NCBI RefSeq assembly: GCF_900209925.1 | Contig: NZ_LT907978.1 | Span: 1,857,219-1,921,218, forward strand | DNA from: Anaerobutyricum hallii | GTDB taxonomy: Bacteria; Bacillota; Clostridia; Lachnospirales; Lachnospiraceae | Length of the DNA: 64,000 nt | Direction of reading: 5' to 3' | Shown here: piece by piece, positions 44,935-53,827 of the stretch | Numbering within the stretch: position 1 is the first letter of the stretch | How the letters are laid out: each line of letters opens with the position of its first letter | Notes under the pieces: generated by a model | The model's database searches: none | What the model saw: only the letters and a program-made list of their open reading frames with translations | What the model was told of the DNA's origin: nothing | Position numbers and translations under genes: made by a program

Positions 44935-45018
44935 TTACAACAAATCTTTGTTCTTGAAATGATGGTTGCTCATTACCGTAAAATTCTTGTTTCGTTCTAC
45001 ACGAAAGACCTGTGCCAT
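44935..45018 (-). pseudogene. Truncated replication-type HTH protein fragment
   Basis: A 27-codon frame after AGGAAGTGAG reads MAQVFRVERNKNFTVMSNHH and stops at KNKDLL. The beginning matches the N-terminus of DnaD-like/HTH replication proteins common on integrative and conjugative elements and phages (typical start FRVE-x-TVMSNHHL), but the rest is gone. It is taken as a relic of a mobile element in this decayed region. Confidence 0.5.
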
Positions 45019-45042
45019 TCTATCTCACTTCCTTTCCAGACA

Positions 45043-45083
45043 GAAAAAGACGCAAGCCACATTTCTATGACTCACGCCTTTCT
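45043..45083 (-). terminator. Probable terminator of the DUF1016 gene
   Basis: On the minus strand a GU-rich stem (GGCGTGAGTCA with TGTGGCTTGCGTC) is followed by TTTTT, about 30 bp after the stop. Confidence 0.5.
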
Positions 45084-45111
45084 CTGCACTTCATTATTAA
45101 ATTGAAAATTT

Positions 45112-46161
45112 CTATTCTTCTTTCCTTTGTTCTAACAATTCTCTCGCATTTGCAATAGCAAGGGATAGCTTCTGTTCTAAAAGTTCTTTTGGAGGCATTT
45201 TGGTCATATACTGTCCCACATGAATATTTCCATGATCCAATTGCATTAATTCTATAGTTTCCTGTGATTTTTCTGCACATAATATAAGTGCAACCGGACT
45301 TTCTTCACCTTCCACTCTTTCATTCTTTTCCAGCCATCGCAAATACAGCTCGACTTGTCCTTTATCCTGCGGTTCAAATTCCCCAAGCTTTAGTTCGACA
45401 AGAACCAACCTTCTCAAGCCTCTATGATAGAATAATAAATCCATATAGTAGTCCTTGCCATCCAGTACAAAATGTTTCTGTCTTGCTAAAAATGCAAAAT
45501 CCGATTCCATTTCCAGAATAAATTTTTCTAATTCTGCAAGAATAGCATTTTCTAAATCTTTTTCACTATAAGTATCACGTAAACCGAGAAAATCAAGCAT
45601 ATATGGATCTCTGTAAAAAAGATCCAGACTCATTTTTCCATCATCTCGTAATTCCGCAATTTCATTTTTAATCGTTTCTTCTGGTTTCTTCGATATTGCA
45701 GTTCGTTCATAAAGCATGGATTTTTTTCTTTCACGCAGTGTTCGCATTGACCAGCTTTCCTGCATACACATTGCAGCATAAAAATCTCTTTTTAACTCAT
45801 CTTGTATTGGCAGAATCTCTACAAAATGCGACCAGGTCAATTGTTGCGACAATGTCGCAACTTTTTCGAAGTCAGGAAATTCCTGATAAAACTTAATCAT
45901 TCTTGAAATTGATGTTTTATCAAATCCCGAACCATACTCCTGTTCCAGCCGTTTACTGACTTCTGCAACAACCTTTTTTCCATACTCAGGCTTATTATTT
46001 CCAGTTAACTCCACACTAAGTCTTTTTCCAATTCCCCAATTAAGAGAAATAATAGCATCATTCACAACTTTTTTTACATTAGTTTTCTTTTCCCTGATTA
46101 ACGCATTTATTTCATCATAAATATTATCAATATTATCTGCTATTAATATCTCTTTTTTCAT
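45112..46161 (-). CDS. DUF1016 family PDDEXK nuclease (YhcG-like)
   Basis: The 349-residue protein has an N-terminal DUF1016 domain (residues 15-160; LNWGIGKRLS, GYGKKVVAEVSKRL-like, GSGFDKTSISRMIKFY) and a C-terminal PDDEXK nuclease domain (FVLDGKDYYMDLLFYHRGLRRLVLVELKLGEF, with the D and ELK catalytic residues). Members often sit in defence islands, including BREX and restriction loci. It follows a relic of pglZ and an ATP-binding wHTH gene in the same direction. The start is the ATG after AGAAGGGAATC. It appears intact, the only full gene left in this patch. Confidence 0.85.
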   Translation of the reverse strand: MKKEILIADNIDNIYDEINALIREKKTNVKKVVNDAIISLNWGIGKRLSVELTGNNKPEYGKKVVAEVSKRLEQEYGSGFDKTSISRMIKFYQEFPDFEKVATLSQQLTWSHFVEILPIQDELKRDFYAAMCMQESWSMRTLRERKKSMLYERTAISKKPEETIKNEIAELRDDGKMSLDLFYRDPYMLDFLGLRDTYSEKDLENAILAELEKFILEMESDFAFLARQKHFVLDGKDYYMDLLFYHRGLRRLVLVELKLGEFEPQDKGQVELYLRWLEKNERVEGEESPVALILCAEKSQETIELMQLDHGNIHVGQYMTKMPPKELLEQKLSLAIANARELLEQRKEE

Positions 46162-46261
46162 TATCGATTCCCTTCTATAACTTGAAATGCCAAATTGGCA
46201 TTTCAAAACTGTCCCAACTGCTTACTGTTATATTACCCTATTTTTCTCATTATGCCTACTG

Positions 46262-46448
46262 CTATTTCATGTTCACATATAATAATGAGACCGCAATCAC
46301 CTTTGCATTTTCCAAAACCACTTCATCCAGTTTATCCTCAAATTCCTTATCTTCATTGTACCAGAAAAATGATACGACGCTGATAAAACTCAGGCAGAGG
46401 TGCAGCAAACCTGCGATTTAAATCTTGTATTATTTTATCTGTATCCAT
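46262..46448 (-). pseudogene. pglZ: BREX pglZ remnant (N-terminus only, frameshifted)
   Basis: After AGGAGG the ATG opens MDTDKIIQDLNRRFAAPLPE, continuing FYQRRIIF, which is the N-terminal motif of PglZ type A. One extra T in a T-run then shifts the frame to a stop (46353). Read in the other frame the text goes on WYNEDKEFEDKLDEVVLENA and KVIAV, again PglZ-like, then the match is lost and a stop follows at 46262. The remaining several hundred residues are absent, so only about 60 are left. Confidence 0.6.
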
Positions 46449-46457
46449 GCTGTCCTC

Positions 46458-47097
46458 CTACCTTATAATTTTCCAATTTGCTTTTCGTTTTGTTCCGCCC
46501 TGTACCAATCTACCTTTTTCCTGTAAAGAAGCGAACATTCGAGAAATCGTTCTTTTCGATATACCCATTTTTTCTGCATAATAGGCCTGTGTTGCAGACG
46601 GATTCTTCTCTATAATCTGCAACAATTTTTCTATCTGCGTCTGTTCCTTATTAAGCGGCACTTCAGTGCCATTAGTGCCATCATCGGCGCCACATTTAAC
46701 GCCATTAGCGTCATTTTTAGTGCCATTGGCGTTAATTATGGCGTTATTGGTATCAACCTGACCTCGATAAATATTGATACGTAAATCCACTTCGCCACCA
46801 ATAAACTCCGGCTCTCGCAATCCGACAGCTTTTACTTTATCAATAATTCTCGGAATGCCGCTTCCCCAATGCTCAATCAGGTTCATATAGGCAAACGCAT
46901 GGGCAAGGGCTTCATTTCTAATTTTGGAATAACCTTCTTTCATACGCTCCATCGTTTGTCCCATTGGCAGCTTTCCGGGAGAAGTGATTTCCAAACGGTT
47001 GTCATATACCGCAACCTGTATTGTACCATGATCCAGATAACTACGATGCACCATGGCATTGATGATCAACTCACGAATGGCATCCGGTGGAATCTCG
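46458..47097 (-). pseudogene. ATP-binding/wHTH regulator, 5' part cut by an IS
   Basis: The remaining C-terminal part matches AlbA-type ATP-binding transcription factors: EIPPDAIRELIINAMVHRSY and the HATPase_c_4-like block LEITSPGKLP, then HWGSGIPRIIDK, a low-complexity N/G/T-rich linker, and a winged helix at the end (ISKRTISRMFASLQEKGRL). Upstream of about 47097 the frame runs into IS DNA (residues such as WEAPASTGWGGCH), and the N-terminal half is not found on the other side. Its stop overlaps the ribosome site of the pglZ relic, so both once belonged to one operon. Confidence 0.75.
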
Positions 47098-47236
47098 TGA
47101 CATCCTCCCCAACCTGTAGAGGCGGGAGCTTCCCATCCTCGGCAAGTTTGGTTCTCGTTCGATAGCACTACCGTGCTAAGCATAAGCGAGCTATCCCCGT
47201 GTGTCCCACGGTTTGTATTAGGTTATTATGTTGCGG
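47096..47236 (-). ncRNA. Predicted omega RNA (reRNA) of the tnpB element
   Basis: The 140 nt following tnpB on the same strand include a GTGGGACACACG stem, GCTTAGCACGGTAGTGC and the terminal hairpin near the right end. In TnpB elements this 3' region becomes the guide-bearing RNA, and the guide would be the flanking gene (GAGATTCCACCGG onward). Position and structure only; no expression evidence. Confidence 0.45.
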
Positions 47237-48384
47237 TCATGCATTTACCAGCCGCATTCCTCCATTTCTGATATTTATCGCCGCATTTACATCTCTGTCG
47301 TGATGGTTCCCGCACTGCGGACAATCCCACTCTCTTAACGCAAGATTTTTCGTTTTAACATTCTTGTAACCACAAACAGAACAGGTCTGGCTGCTTACAA
47401 AAAATCTACCCACCTTCATAAGCTTCTTACCCTGCTCCTCCAGTTTGTATTTCAAAAATATTGTGAACATTCCCCAGCCGTTATCCGAAACAGATTTCCC
47501 CAAATTTAGCGACCGCGACATCGCTTTCATATCTAAATCTTCTATACATACGCCATCATAAGCATTGGTTATCTGCCTTGACCGCTTATGCAGAAAGTCT
47601 TTTCGTTGATTGGAAACCTTTTCGTGAAGTTTTGCCACCTTAAGCCTCTGCTTATTGCGATTGTTTGAACCTTTCTGCATTTTGGAAAGCTTACGTTGTT
47701 CTCTCGCTAATTTTTCTCCGCATTCCTGTAATACCTTGGATAGGCAGGCTCCTTACCGTTGCTGTCACGATATAATTCATGCATGGAAAAATCTAAACCT
47801 AAAAACTTTTGCATCTCCTTTTCCTGTACTTGATCTTCATACTCAAAAAGAATACTTGCATAGTATTTTCCGCTTGGTGTCTGACTTACTGTTACAGATT
47901 TCAGTCTGTATTCACTTGGAACAGATCTGTGCTGTTTTAAGCGGACTTGGCCAATCTTAGGTAATTTCAAATATCCATTAGACAGCGTTATGTTCCCATT
48001 GATGCAGACTGTGGAATAGCTGTTTTTATTCCGCTTTTTTGATTTAAACCTTGGAAAACCTGTTTTCGGCTGTTTGAAAAAGTTCTGAAATGCCGTATCA
48101 AGGTGTCTGAGTGATTGTTGTAATGCGATACTGTCTATTTCCTTTAAAAATCTGTATTCTTCCGTTTTCTTCATTGCAGCCATTTCTTTTGCGCAAATGG
48201 TATATGTTACGTTTGTCTTGTTCTCCTCGTACTGCCTGATCTTTCTATCAAGCCAATGATTGTATACCATTCTGACACATCCAAAAGTTCTGGCAAACAA
48301 AATCTTCTGTTCATCATTGGGATATATTCTGAATTTATATGCTCTGTTTGCCACCATGCCACTTCCCTTTCCGCGAAACCCCAC
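47237..48384 (-). pseudogene. tnpB: TnpB RNA-guided nuclease, frameshifted
   Basis: Two frames together give one TnpB. The N-terminal half (48384 to 47707) has the start YKFRIYPNDEQKILFARTFG and the first RuvC Asp in FLGLDFSMHELY. The C-terminal half (47680 to 47237) has the RuvC Glu in CIEDLDMKAMS, the zinc ribbon CSVCGY...CPQCGNHHDRD and the last Asp in DRDVNAA. They join at YRNAEKK-LAREQ only if one A is added to the five-A run near 47714, so a single-base deletion kills it. Confidence 0.85.
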
Positions 48385-48522
48385 CTGCGATACTTGAACA
48401 CAAGCACAAGATGATAGTATAGTAAGAATACTAAATGTGCGTTATTATCTCAATTGATTGTATCTCAATTTTTTATTATTCGACTAAAGATACTATACTA
48501 TAATTAGTATCCTCTATCAAGT

Positions 48523-48645
48523 AGATAGCAGACGCAATTCATCTTCCACCTTAGAGGTCGGAGTCTTCTTGCTGTAAGAGGATAAATGTATCGGCAGCCA
48601 TTACTACTGCCTTTTCCAAATTCTAATACCTGCTCCTGTCTGCTA
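48523..48645. repeat. Inverted repeat region next to the ZIP gene
   Basis: GATAGCAGAC (48523..) pairs with GTCTGCTATC (about 48636..48645), enclosing the tnpB-element end hairpin and GGCAG-ccattacta-CTGCC. It may be a terminator for the ZIP gene, disturbed by the IS, or an end structure. A second inverted repeat (ATAGTATAGTA/TACTATACTAT) lies just before at 48414..48500, upstream of tnpB. Confidence 0.4.
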
Positions 48646-49422
48646 TCACCCAAGTGCCACATCCAGAATCATCATTAAGCTAAACCCAATTGCAAAGAAA
48701 ACCGTACCAATATTTGAGTGCTGTCCCTGCGACATTTCAGGGATTAGTTCTTCAACCACGACATAAAGCATAGCCCCTGCTGCAAAGCTCAGCAAATATG
48801 GTAATGCCGGGATTATCAGCTGTGCAGCAAGAATTGTCAATACTGCGCCAATCGGTTCGACCACCCCTGAAAGTACACCACCTAAAAATGCCTTTCTCTT
48901 ACTTTCTCCCTCTGCTCTAAGCGGCATGGATATAATTGCTCCTTCCGGAAAATTCTGAATAGCAATTCCAAGTGATAACGCAAGTGCACCTGTTGATGTA
49001 ATCTGTGTATTTCCAGCAAGAAATCCTGCATACATTACACCGACTGCCATACCTTCCGGAATGTTATGCAATGTGACCGCCAACACCATCATCGTAGTAC
49101 GACCAAGCCTGCTTTTCGGTCCCTCTGCCTGATTACTTCCAACATGAAGATGTGGAATCAAATGATCGAGTGTGAGTAAAAATAATATACCAATCCAGAA
49201 CCCAGCAACTGCCGGAACAAATGATAAGTCTCCCATATTCTCAGATTGTTTAATGGCCGGAATCAGAAGACTCCAGATTGAAGCAGCAACCATTACACCT
49301 GCTGCAAATCCTGTAAGTGCACGTTGCACTGATTTGCCCAGCGTTTTTTTCATAAAAAATACACACGCTGCACCCAGCGTTGTTCCAATAAATGGAATTA
49401 ATATGCCAAAAAAAGTATTCAT
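48646..49422 (-). CDS. ZIP family metal transporter
   Basis: The 258-residue protein has eight TM segments and the metal-site motifs of the ZIP/GufA family in helices 4 and 5: TLHNIPEGMAVGV and GIAIQNFPEGAIISMPL, plus GVVEPIGAVL. It imports zinc or another divalent metal. It is a single gene, with a dyad TTAGTTGTAACTAA (49493..49506) in its promoter that may bind a metal-responsive repressor (inference). Confidence 0.88.
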   Translation of the reverse strand: MNTFFGILIPFIGTTLGAACVFFMKKTLGKSVQRALTGFAAGVMVAASIWSLLIPAIKQSENMGDLSFVPAVAGFWIGILFLLTLDHLIPHLHVGSNQAEGPKSRLGRTTMMVLAVTLHNIPEGMAVGVMYAGFLAGNTQITSTGALALSLGIAIQNFPEGAIISMPLRAEGESKRKAFLGGVLSGVVEPIGAVLTILAAQLIIPALPYLLSFAAGAMLYVVVEELIPEMSQGQHSNIGTVFFAIGFSLMMILDVALG

Positions 49423-49475
49423 TAGCTTTGCATTTTCCTTTCTTTAAAACCGGAAAAACTACTATTTTGTAGTCT

Positions 49476-49506
49476 TTCATACTATTTTAATATTAGTTGT
49501 AACTAA
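49476..49506 (-). promoter_or_regulatory. Possible promoter/operator of the ZIP gene
   Basis: The dyad TTAGTTGTAACTAA (49493..49506) overlaps GTTACA and, 16 bp on, TATGAA. The region AGTTA-ACTAATATTAAAATAGTAT is similar to the one before the ABC operon (11737..11766). Confidence 0.4.
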
Positions 49507-49522
49507 CTTATCTATATAAAAG

Positions 49523-49560
49523 AAACCGTGAGAAAGTAAAACTGTAATTTCACACGGTTT
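49523..49560. terminator. Terminator downstream of the kinase pseudogene
   Basis: AAACCGTG (49523..49530) pairs with CACACGGTTT with one bulge, in T-rich DNA on both strands, 98 bp beyond the stop at 49658. Confidence 0.65.
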
Positions 49561-49657
49561 TTTTTCTGTCTTTTTAGTATATCACTTACGGAATGATATA
49601 ACAACAAAATTCTTTTAACAATGTTTCTAATTTTTTCTGGTCAATCACAGTCATGCT

Positions 49658-50338
49658 CTAATAGATGGTGATTGAATTTTTCTTTTTTACTAAATGACAG
49701 ATTGTTATCATCACTTTTTCAATATCTAAAGGCTTCGCCAGATGAGCATTCATCCCTACGGCAATGCACTTTTCAGCATCTTCCTGAAATGCATTCGCTG
49801 TCATAGCTATAATCGGTATTGTTTTTGCATCTGAACATTCTAACGACCTGATTTTCTTCGTAGCTGTATATCCATCCATAACAGGCATCATCAGATCCAT
49901 CAGAATTGCATCAAATGTTCCTGTTGGTTTCTCTTTAAATAATTCCACTGCCTGCTGCCCATCCTCCACTCTGGTAACCAACGCTCCGTCATCTTCGAGA
50001 ACTGTCTTCGCTATTTCCGCATTCAGCTCGTTATCCTCTACAAGGAGAATTCTTGTTCCTTTTATCGTGTGAATTTCGGGTGGCTTCATGGTATTCTGAT
50101 TTCCATACACCTCTTCTTTCGATGCTATGTCAAAAGAAAAATCTACCGTAAATTTTGTTCCAATGCCCTGTCTGCTTTCTACCTGAATACTTCCACCCAT
50201 TAGTTCTATCATGGATTTGATAATAGAAAGTCCTAGCTCGGTTCCCTGCACCTTATTTTCTGTAGTGGTATGTTCTCTGGAAAATTCTTCATAGACATGC
50301 GGAAGATATTCCTCACTCATACCAATGCCCGTATCTTC
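49658..50338 (-). pseudogene. Hybrid histidine kinase, 3' part (HATPase end + REC)
   Basis: The last 227 residues of a hybrid kinase start at EDTGIGMSEEYLPHVYEEFS, then GTELGLSIIKSM, and end with a receiver (ILLVEDNELNAEIAK, Asp in AILMDLMMPVMDG, Lys in HLAKPLD). The beginning of the gene is on the other side of an IS605-type element (52196..53182). The first codon in frame is at the IS edge, so no proper start exists. The G-box normally GTGLG reads GTELG. Confidence 0.85.
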
Positions 50339-50489
50339 ACGTCAACTACCCACGACCTAAAGGTCATGGGCTTGTAACTGCCCAGTCGTACTAACGGCTT
50401 ACACCTCCGACCTTTAATCCCCGATAGATATTGCTATCTAAAGTGGCGTTACATCATAGGGTGGTTGACAGCACCCTTTGTAGCAGAGT
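50339..50489 (-). ncRNA. Predicted omega RNA (reRNA) of the IS605-type element
   Basis: The 150 nt after the tnpB stop on the minus strand form GAGTAAACTCTGCTAC, AACGCCACTTTAGATAGC and the end hairpin AAGCCCATGACCTTTAGGTC. This is where TnpB guide RNAs are made. The guide would start in the interrupted kinase gene (GAAGATACGGGC). Position-based call. Confidence 0.5.
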
Positions 50490-51629
50490 TTACTCTGTTA
50501 CAACTGTATCAGGTACTTGGCTATCTGCAAGATAGTCTATTCCCATACGATACAGATTCATAGCTCCAATGCGGTCATCATTAGATTTGTAACCACAGTT
50601 TTTACAAGTAAACAGGTGTATCTTTTTACTGCGGTTAGACTTTTCAACGTGCCCACAACAAGGGCAGCACTGACTTGTATAGCGAGGGTCTACCTTAATA
50701 ACAGAAGACTGATTCTGTTTTGCTTTGTAGATTAATTTTTGCTCAAGGTCATAGAAAGACCATGATACAGAAACATAACGGTCTTTTGTTTTAACACGTT
50801 CTGTAGCATTACGAATACCTGACAGATCTTCTAATACAAAGAGAGTGTGCTTTGGGTTATTTTTAACGAGTGCCTTTGACACCTGATGGTTAATATCCCG
50901 CATCCAACGGTTTTCTCGCCCACCAATAGCTTTTATCCTTCGTCTTGAAGATGCTGTCCGTCGCATTTGGAGTTCTTTACGAAGTTTGGAATAATTAGCA
51001 CGTTTTTGCTTTATAGCCTTACCGCTAACAAATCCAGACTTGTGTTTACTGTCATAAGTGGCAACAACAAAGTTAATACCTCTATCTATGCCCACAACAT
51101 TACAGATGTCAGAAATATTACTTTCTTCGACATCATAGGTTACTGGTATGTGAAGATAATACTTACCATGCTTATTTACAAGCTTAGCTGTACCAAACTT
51201 ATAGATCGTATGGTCGAAATACTTAGACATTCCATCTGCAAAATAAGATAACTTCACACGACCGTTCAGCGTATTGATTGAAAAGCGGTTTTGTGTTAAG
51301 GAATAATCTCTGTTCCAGACCAGATCATACTGAGGCTTTTTGAACGAGGGTTTAATCCATTCGTTTTGATTCTCCAGAATGGTCTTATATCTGGCGATAA
51401 CGGTCTTCAAAACAGACTGAGCCATTTGCGATTTAAGACCAAACTTTTCCCGTAAAGTAGAATACAAAACCTTATTAAGTGAAAACTGCTTTAAGTCGTG
51501 AGTATGGAATACATAGTCTGAAGCATAATTGCAGGCATTGCGATAAACAGACATAGTTTCATCAAGCAAAACTTTATCCGTTTCCGTTGCGACTATTTGA
51601 ATTTTAGCTGTAATAGTTATCTGTTCCAT
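50490..51629 (-). CDS. tnpB: TnpB RNA-guided nuclease, IS605-type
   Basis: The 379-residue protein is a complete TnpB. The RuvC catalytic residues are Asp in CNVVGIDRGINFVVATY, Glu in TLFVLEDLSGIRN and Asp in SNDDRIGAMNL, with a zinc ribbon CCPCCGH...CKNCGY between the last two. TnpB cleaves DNA guided by an RNA from the element end and helps retain the transposon. It is divergent from tnpA. Confidence 0.94.
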   Translation of the reverse strand: MEQITITAKIQIVATETDKVLLDETMSVYRNACNYASDYVFHTHDLKQFSLNKVLYSTLREKFGLKSQMAQSVLKTVIARYKTILENQNEWIKPSFKKPQYDLVWNRDYSLTQNRFSINTLNGRVKLSYFADGMSKYFDHTIYKFGTAKLVNKHGKYYLHIPVTYDVEESNISDICNVVGIDRGINFVVATYDSKHKSGFVSGKAIKQKRANYSKLRKELQMRRTASSRRRIKAIGGRENRWMRDINHQVSKALVKNNPKHTLFVLEDLSGIRNATERVKTKDRYVSVSWSFYDLEQKLIYKAKQNQSSVIKVDPRYTSQCCPCCGHVEKSNRSKKIHLFTCKNCGYKSNDDRIGAMNLYRMGIDYLADSQVPDTVVTE

Positions 51630-51709
51630 AGATGTACTCCTTTCGTAGATATTTCACTATATATATTATATAATAATAATTAGTGAAAATCAATGTTTTG
51701 AGGTGAATT

Positions 51710-52114
51710 ATGGATAATAGATACAATCGTCATAACAGACGGAAATACAACCTTAAAGTAGATATAGTTCTAGTAACCAAATATCGTAAACAATTACTCA
51801 AAGATTCTATCGCTGATGATGTTAAACAAAAGATTTTCGATATTGCTAATGCTTATGGCTACGAAATTATTGCTATAGAAACCGACAAAGATCATATACA
51901 TTTCTTATTAAGTTACGATACAACAGATAAAGTTTGCGATATTGTCAAAATTGTAAAGCAAGAAACAACGTATTATTTACGGCACAAATATGGTTCGCTT
52001 CTATCTAAACAGTATTGGAAGAAGAAGATATTTTGGTCAGACGGATATTTTGCTTGTAGCATTGGAGAAGTATCTTCAGCCACTATACAAAAATATATTG
52101 AGAATCAGGGTTAA
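51710..52114 (+). CDS. tnpA: IS200/IS605 TnpA (Y1 transposase)
   Basis: The 134-residue Y1 HUH transposase has the HUH histidines in DKDHIHFLLSY and the catalytic Tyr near residue 129 in ATIQKYIENQG. It moves single-stranded DNA through hairpin ends without target duplication. Length is normal for the family and the frame is intact. AGGTG precedes the ATG. Confidence 0.94.
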   Translation: MDNRYNRHNRRKYNLKVDIVLVTKYRKQLLKDSIADDVKQKIFDIANAYGYEIIAIETDKDHIHFLLSYDTTDKVCDIVKIVKQETTYYLRHKYGSLLSKQYWKKKIFWSDGYFACSIGEVSSATIQKYIENQG

Positions 52115-52195
52115 CGATTAAAGATTTACAAGGCTCCTCCCACCACCTAAAGGTAGTGGGTTTCCGCCTATGGCAAACGAAAGGATTTTATTTAT

Positions 52196-53182
52196 GAAAA
52201 AATATAATGTATCTTTGAAGGATTCTCTGATGCGGCCTCATGTATTTCTACATGGATTGAATGTCCCTCTGGGGTATACTTTATAGCATTGCTGATAAGA
52301 TTCAGCATGATCTCCTGTAACTTTGTCTGATCACAGACAACATTAATGATGTCTTATATCTAAATCGGCATGATACTGCAGATTCTTCTTTCTGATATCC
52401 TCTTCAAACACTGTATTTACCCTGTGAAATAATGCATCCATATCCTCGGCTTTTAATTGCAATACCGCTGTACCGCTTTCAATCCTGGACATTTCCAAAA
52501 TCTGATTGATGATCATCAGCAGAAGATTACTGGAAGACTGTATCTTTTCCAGATATTCTTTTGCCTTTTTTTCACTCTGCAGATTCTTCTCTAATAAACC
52601 GGAAAAACCCACAATTGCATTCATCGGAGTTCGGATATCGTGGCTCATATTGAATAGAAATCTTGTTTTTGCTTCGCTGGCATTTTTCGCCTGTTCAGCA
52701 GATTTTTTCAGTTCTGATTCATATTGTCTTTCCCTGTGTTTTTTGCTGAATATCAAATAAAATACTGTAGCAACCAATAATGAGAATACGTAAGAAACGA
52801 CAATACACATAATCCAGTAAGAACGTGAACTCCATCCCTTTGAAGGGATAATGTCAAAATACCATGTATTATTGGGAACTGTACATTCTACTGTCAGGAT
52901 GTTGTCCGGCATATCATCCTGACTTTTTGCCAGAATAATCCTGTCGTTGCCGTTTCTATCATATGTCCAGATTCTGTAGCTGAAATCTGCATCACTTAAA
53001 TAATCAAGATTTATTTCATCAATGAAACGATTCCAGTCAATCACCAGAATCACAAATCCCCAGAACTCCCTTTTGTCTGAATTATTATCCTGATAAACTG
53101 GATTAAAAAGCAGTGCTCCTGTTCCTCCCTGCTTTAACTGGTATGGTCCCCAAAAAGAAAAAAGATGGCTAACGACAACCAT
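52196..53182 (-). pseudogene. Hybrid histidine kinase, 5' part (sensor + HisKA), broken
   Basis: This piece holds the end of a CHASE-like sensor domain ([19 protein letters not shown]), one TM helix ([20 protein letters not shown]) and HisKA with [16 protein letters not shown]. It stops at DIRHH (52343) by a frameshift; in the other frame it continues VVCDQTKLQEIMLNLISNA and runs to the IS edge. Upstream of 53182 the sensor start is missing. The three defects (5' loss, frameshift, IS) mark an old pseudogene with the 3' part at 49658..50338. Confidence 0.85.
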
Positions 53183-53226
53183 CTTCTCTCTGTTCTATAT
53201 TATAATGATAAGAAAAAAACAGTGCT

Positions 53227-53814
53227 TTACTTCACACACTCCATAATTATCGCTTCACATCTGTCATATCCAAGCTGTGAACTGTTCAGGCACAACGTGT
53301 AATTGCTGGCTTTTCCCCATTTTTGATCCGTATAAAAGTTATAATTTGTCATACGTCTTTTATCTGTGTCTGCCATCATTTTGACAGCTTCCTTCTCTTC
53401 TACATTATGTAAGTCCATGATACGTTGTATTTTTTCCGGCATATCCCCATGAATAAATACATTCAATACATCGTTCCAATCTCTTAGGATAAAATCTGCA
53501 TTTCGTCCAATAATTACACAAGACTCTTTTTCTGCCAATTCCAATATAACCTTTCTCTGTGCCTCATATACCATATCCTCAACGGATTTTCCTGTAATAT
53601 CACGTCCGGCAAGTGCATAGGCAAATAATCCTTTTTTGGGAGATAGCTCTGCGCTTTCCTGAATATATTCTGGTGATAAACCAGACTTTTCTGCAATCTC
53701 ACTAATGATATTTTTATCATAGTAAGTAATTCCAAGTTTTTTTGCAACTTCTTCCCCGATAAAACGTCCACCGCTTCCAAATTCTCTGCTGATTGTAATA
53801 ATTCTTTTTGCCAT
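53227..53814 (-). CDS. Cytidylate kinase-like protein
   Basis: The 195-residue P-loop protein starts KRIITISREFGSGGRFIGEE, the variant Walker A of the Cytidylate_kin2 family, and has Asp/Arg-rich lid residues (DKRRMTNYNFYTDQKWG). Substrate is unclear; members are distant from CMP kinase proper. It starts 13 bp after the MATE gene, with AGGAGGAACTGG upstream, so they share an operon behind the tandem hairpins at 55223..55353. Linkage of this family with MATE pumps is recurrent in Clostridia as far as I recall. Confidence 0.82.
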   Translation of the reverse strand: MAKRIITISREFGSGGRFIGEEVAKKLGITYYDKNIISEIAEKSGLSPEYIQESAELSPKKGLFAYALAGRDITGKSVEDMVYEAQRKVILELAEKESCVIIGRNADFILRDWNDVLNVFIHGDMPEKIQRIMDLHNVEEKEAVKMMADTDKRRMTNYNFYTDQKWGKASNYTLCLNSSQLGYDRCEAIIMECVK

Positions 53815-53827
53815 TTCCAGTTCCTCC

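Larger units (their letters stand above)
47096..48590. mobile_element. IS200/IS605-group element with tnpB only (approximate ends)
   Basis: The element carries a TnpB gene (broken by a frameshift), no tnpA, and hairpin ends. The 3' side has CTCCCGCCTCTACAGGTTGGGGAG-type structure (47100..47130) and the 5' side CTTCCACCTTAGAGGTCGGAG-type structure (48540..48570). It lies within the ATP-binding gene at the 3' boundary; the 5' boundary is not sharp. Confidence 0.75.
50339..52195. mobile_element. IS605-type element with divergent tnpA and tnpB
   Basis: The element holds tnpB (minus) and tnpA (plus) with an 80-bp divergent gap. End hairpins are ACCCACGACCTAAAGGTCATGGG near 50347..50370 and CCCACCACCTAAAGGTAGTGGG near 52138..52160. 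It splits a histidine kinase gene: the left flank begins GTATCTTC (50338 side) and the right flank begins GAAAAAATATAATG (52196 side), with no target duplication, as expected for this family. Both ORFs are intact, so it may be active. Confidence 0.85.

Noticed and set aside
46720-46760. Short GCCATTA-like repeats inside the ATP-binding pseudogene as a CRISPR-like array
   Set aside because: They encode an in-frame N/G/T-rich linker and have no unique spacers.
47655-47960. 101-residue plus-strand frame
   Set aside because: It is antisense to the tnpB pseudogene.
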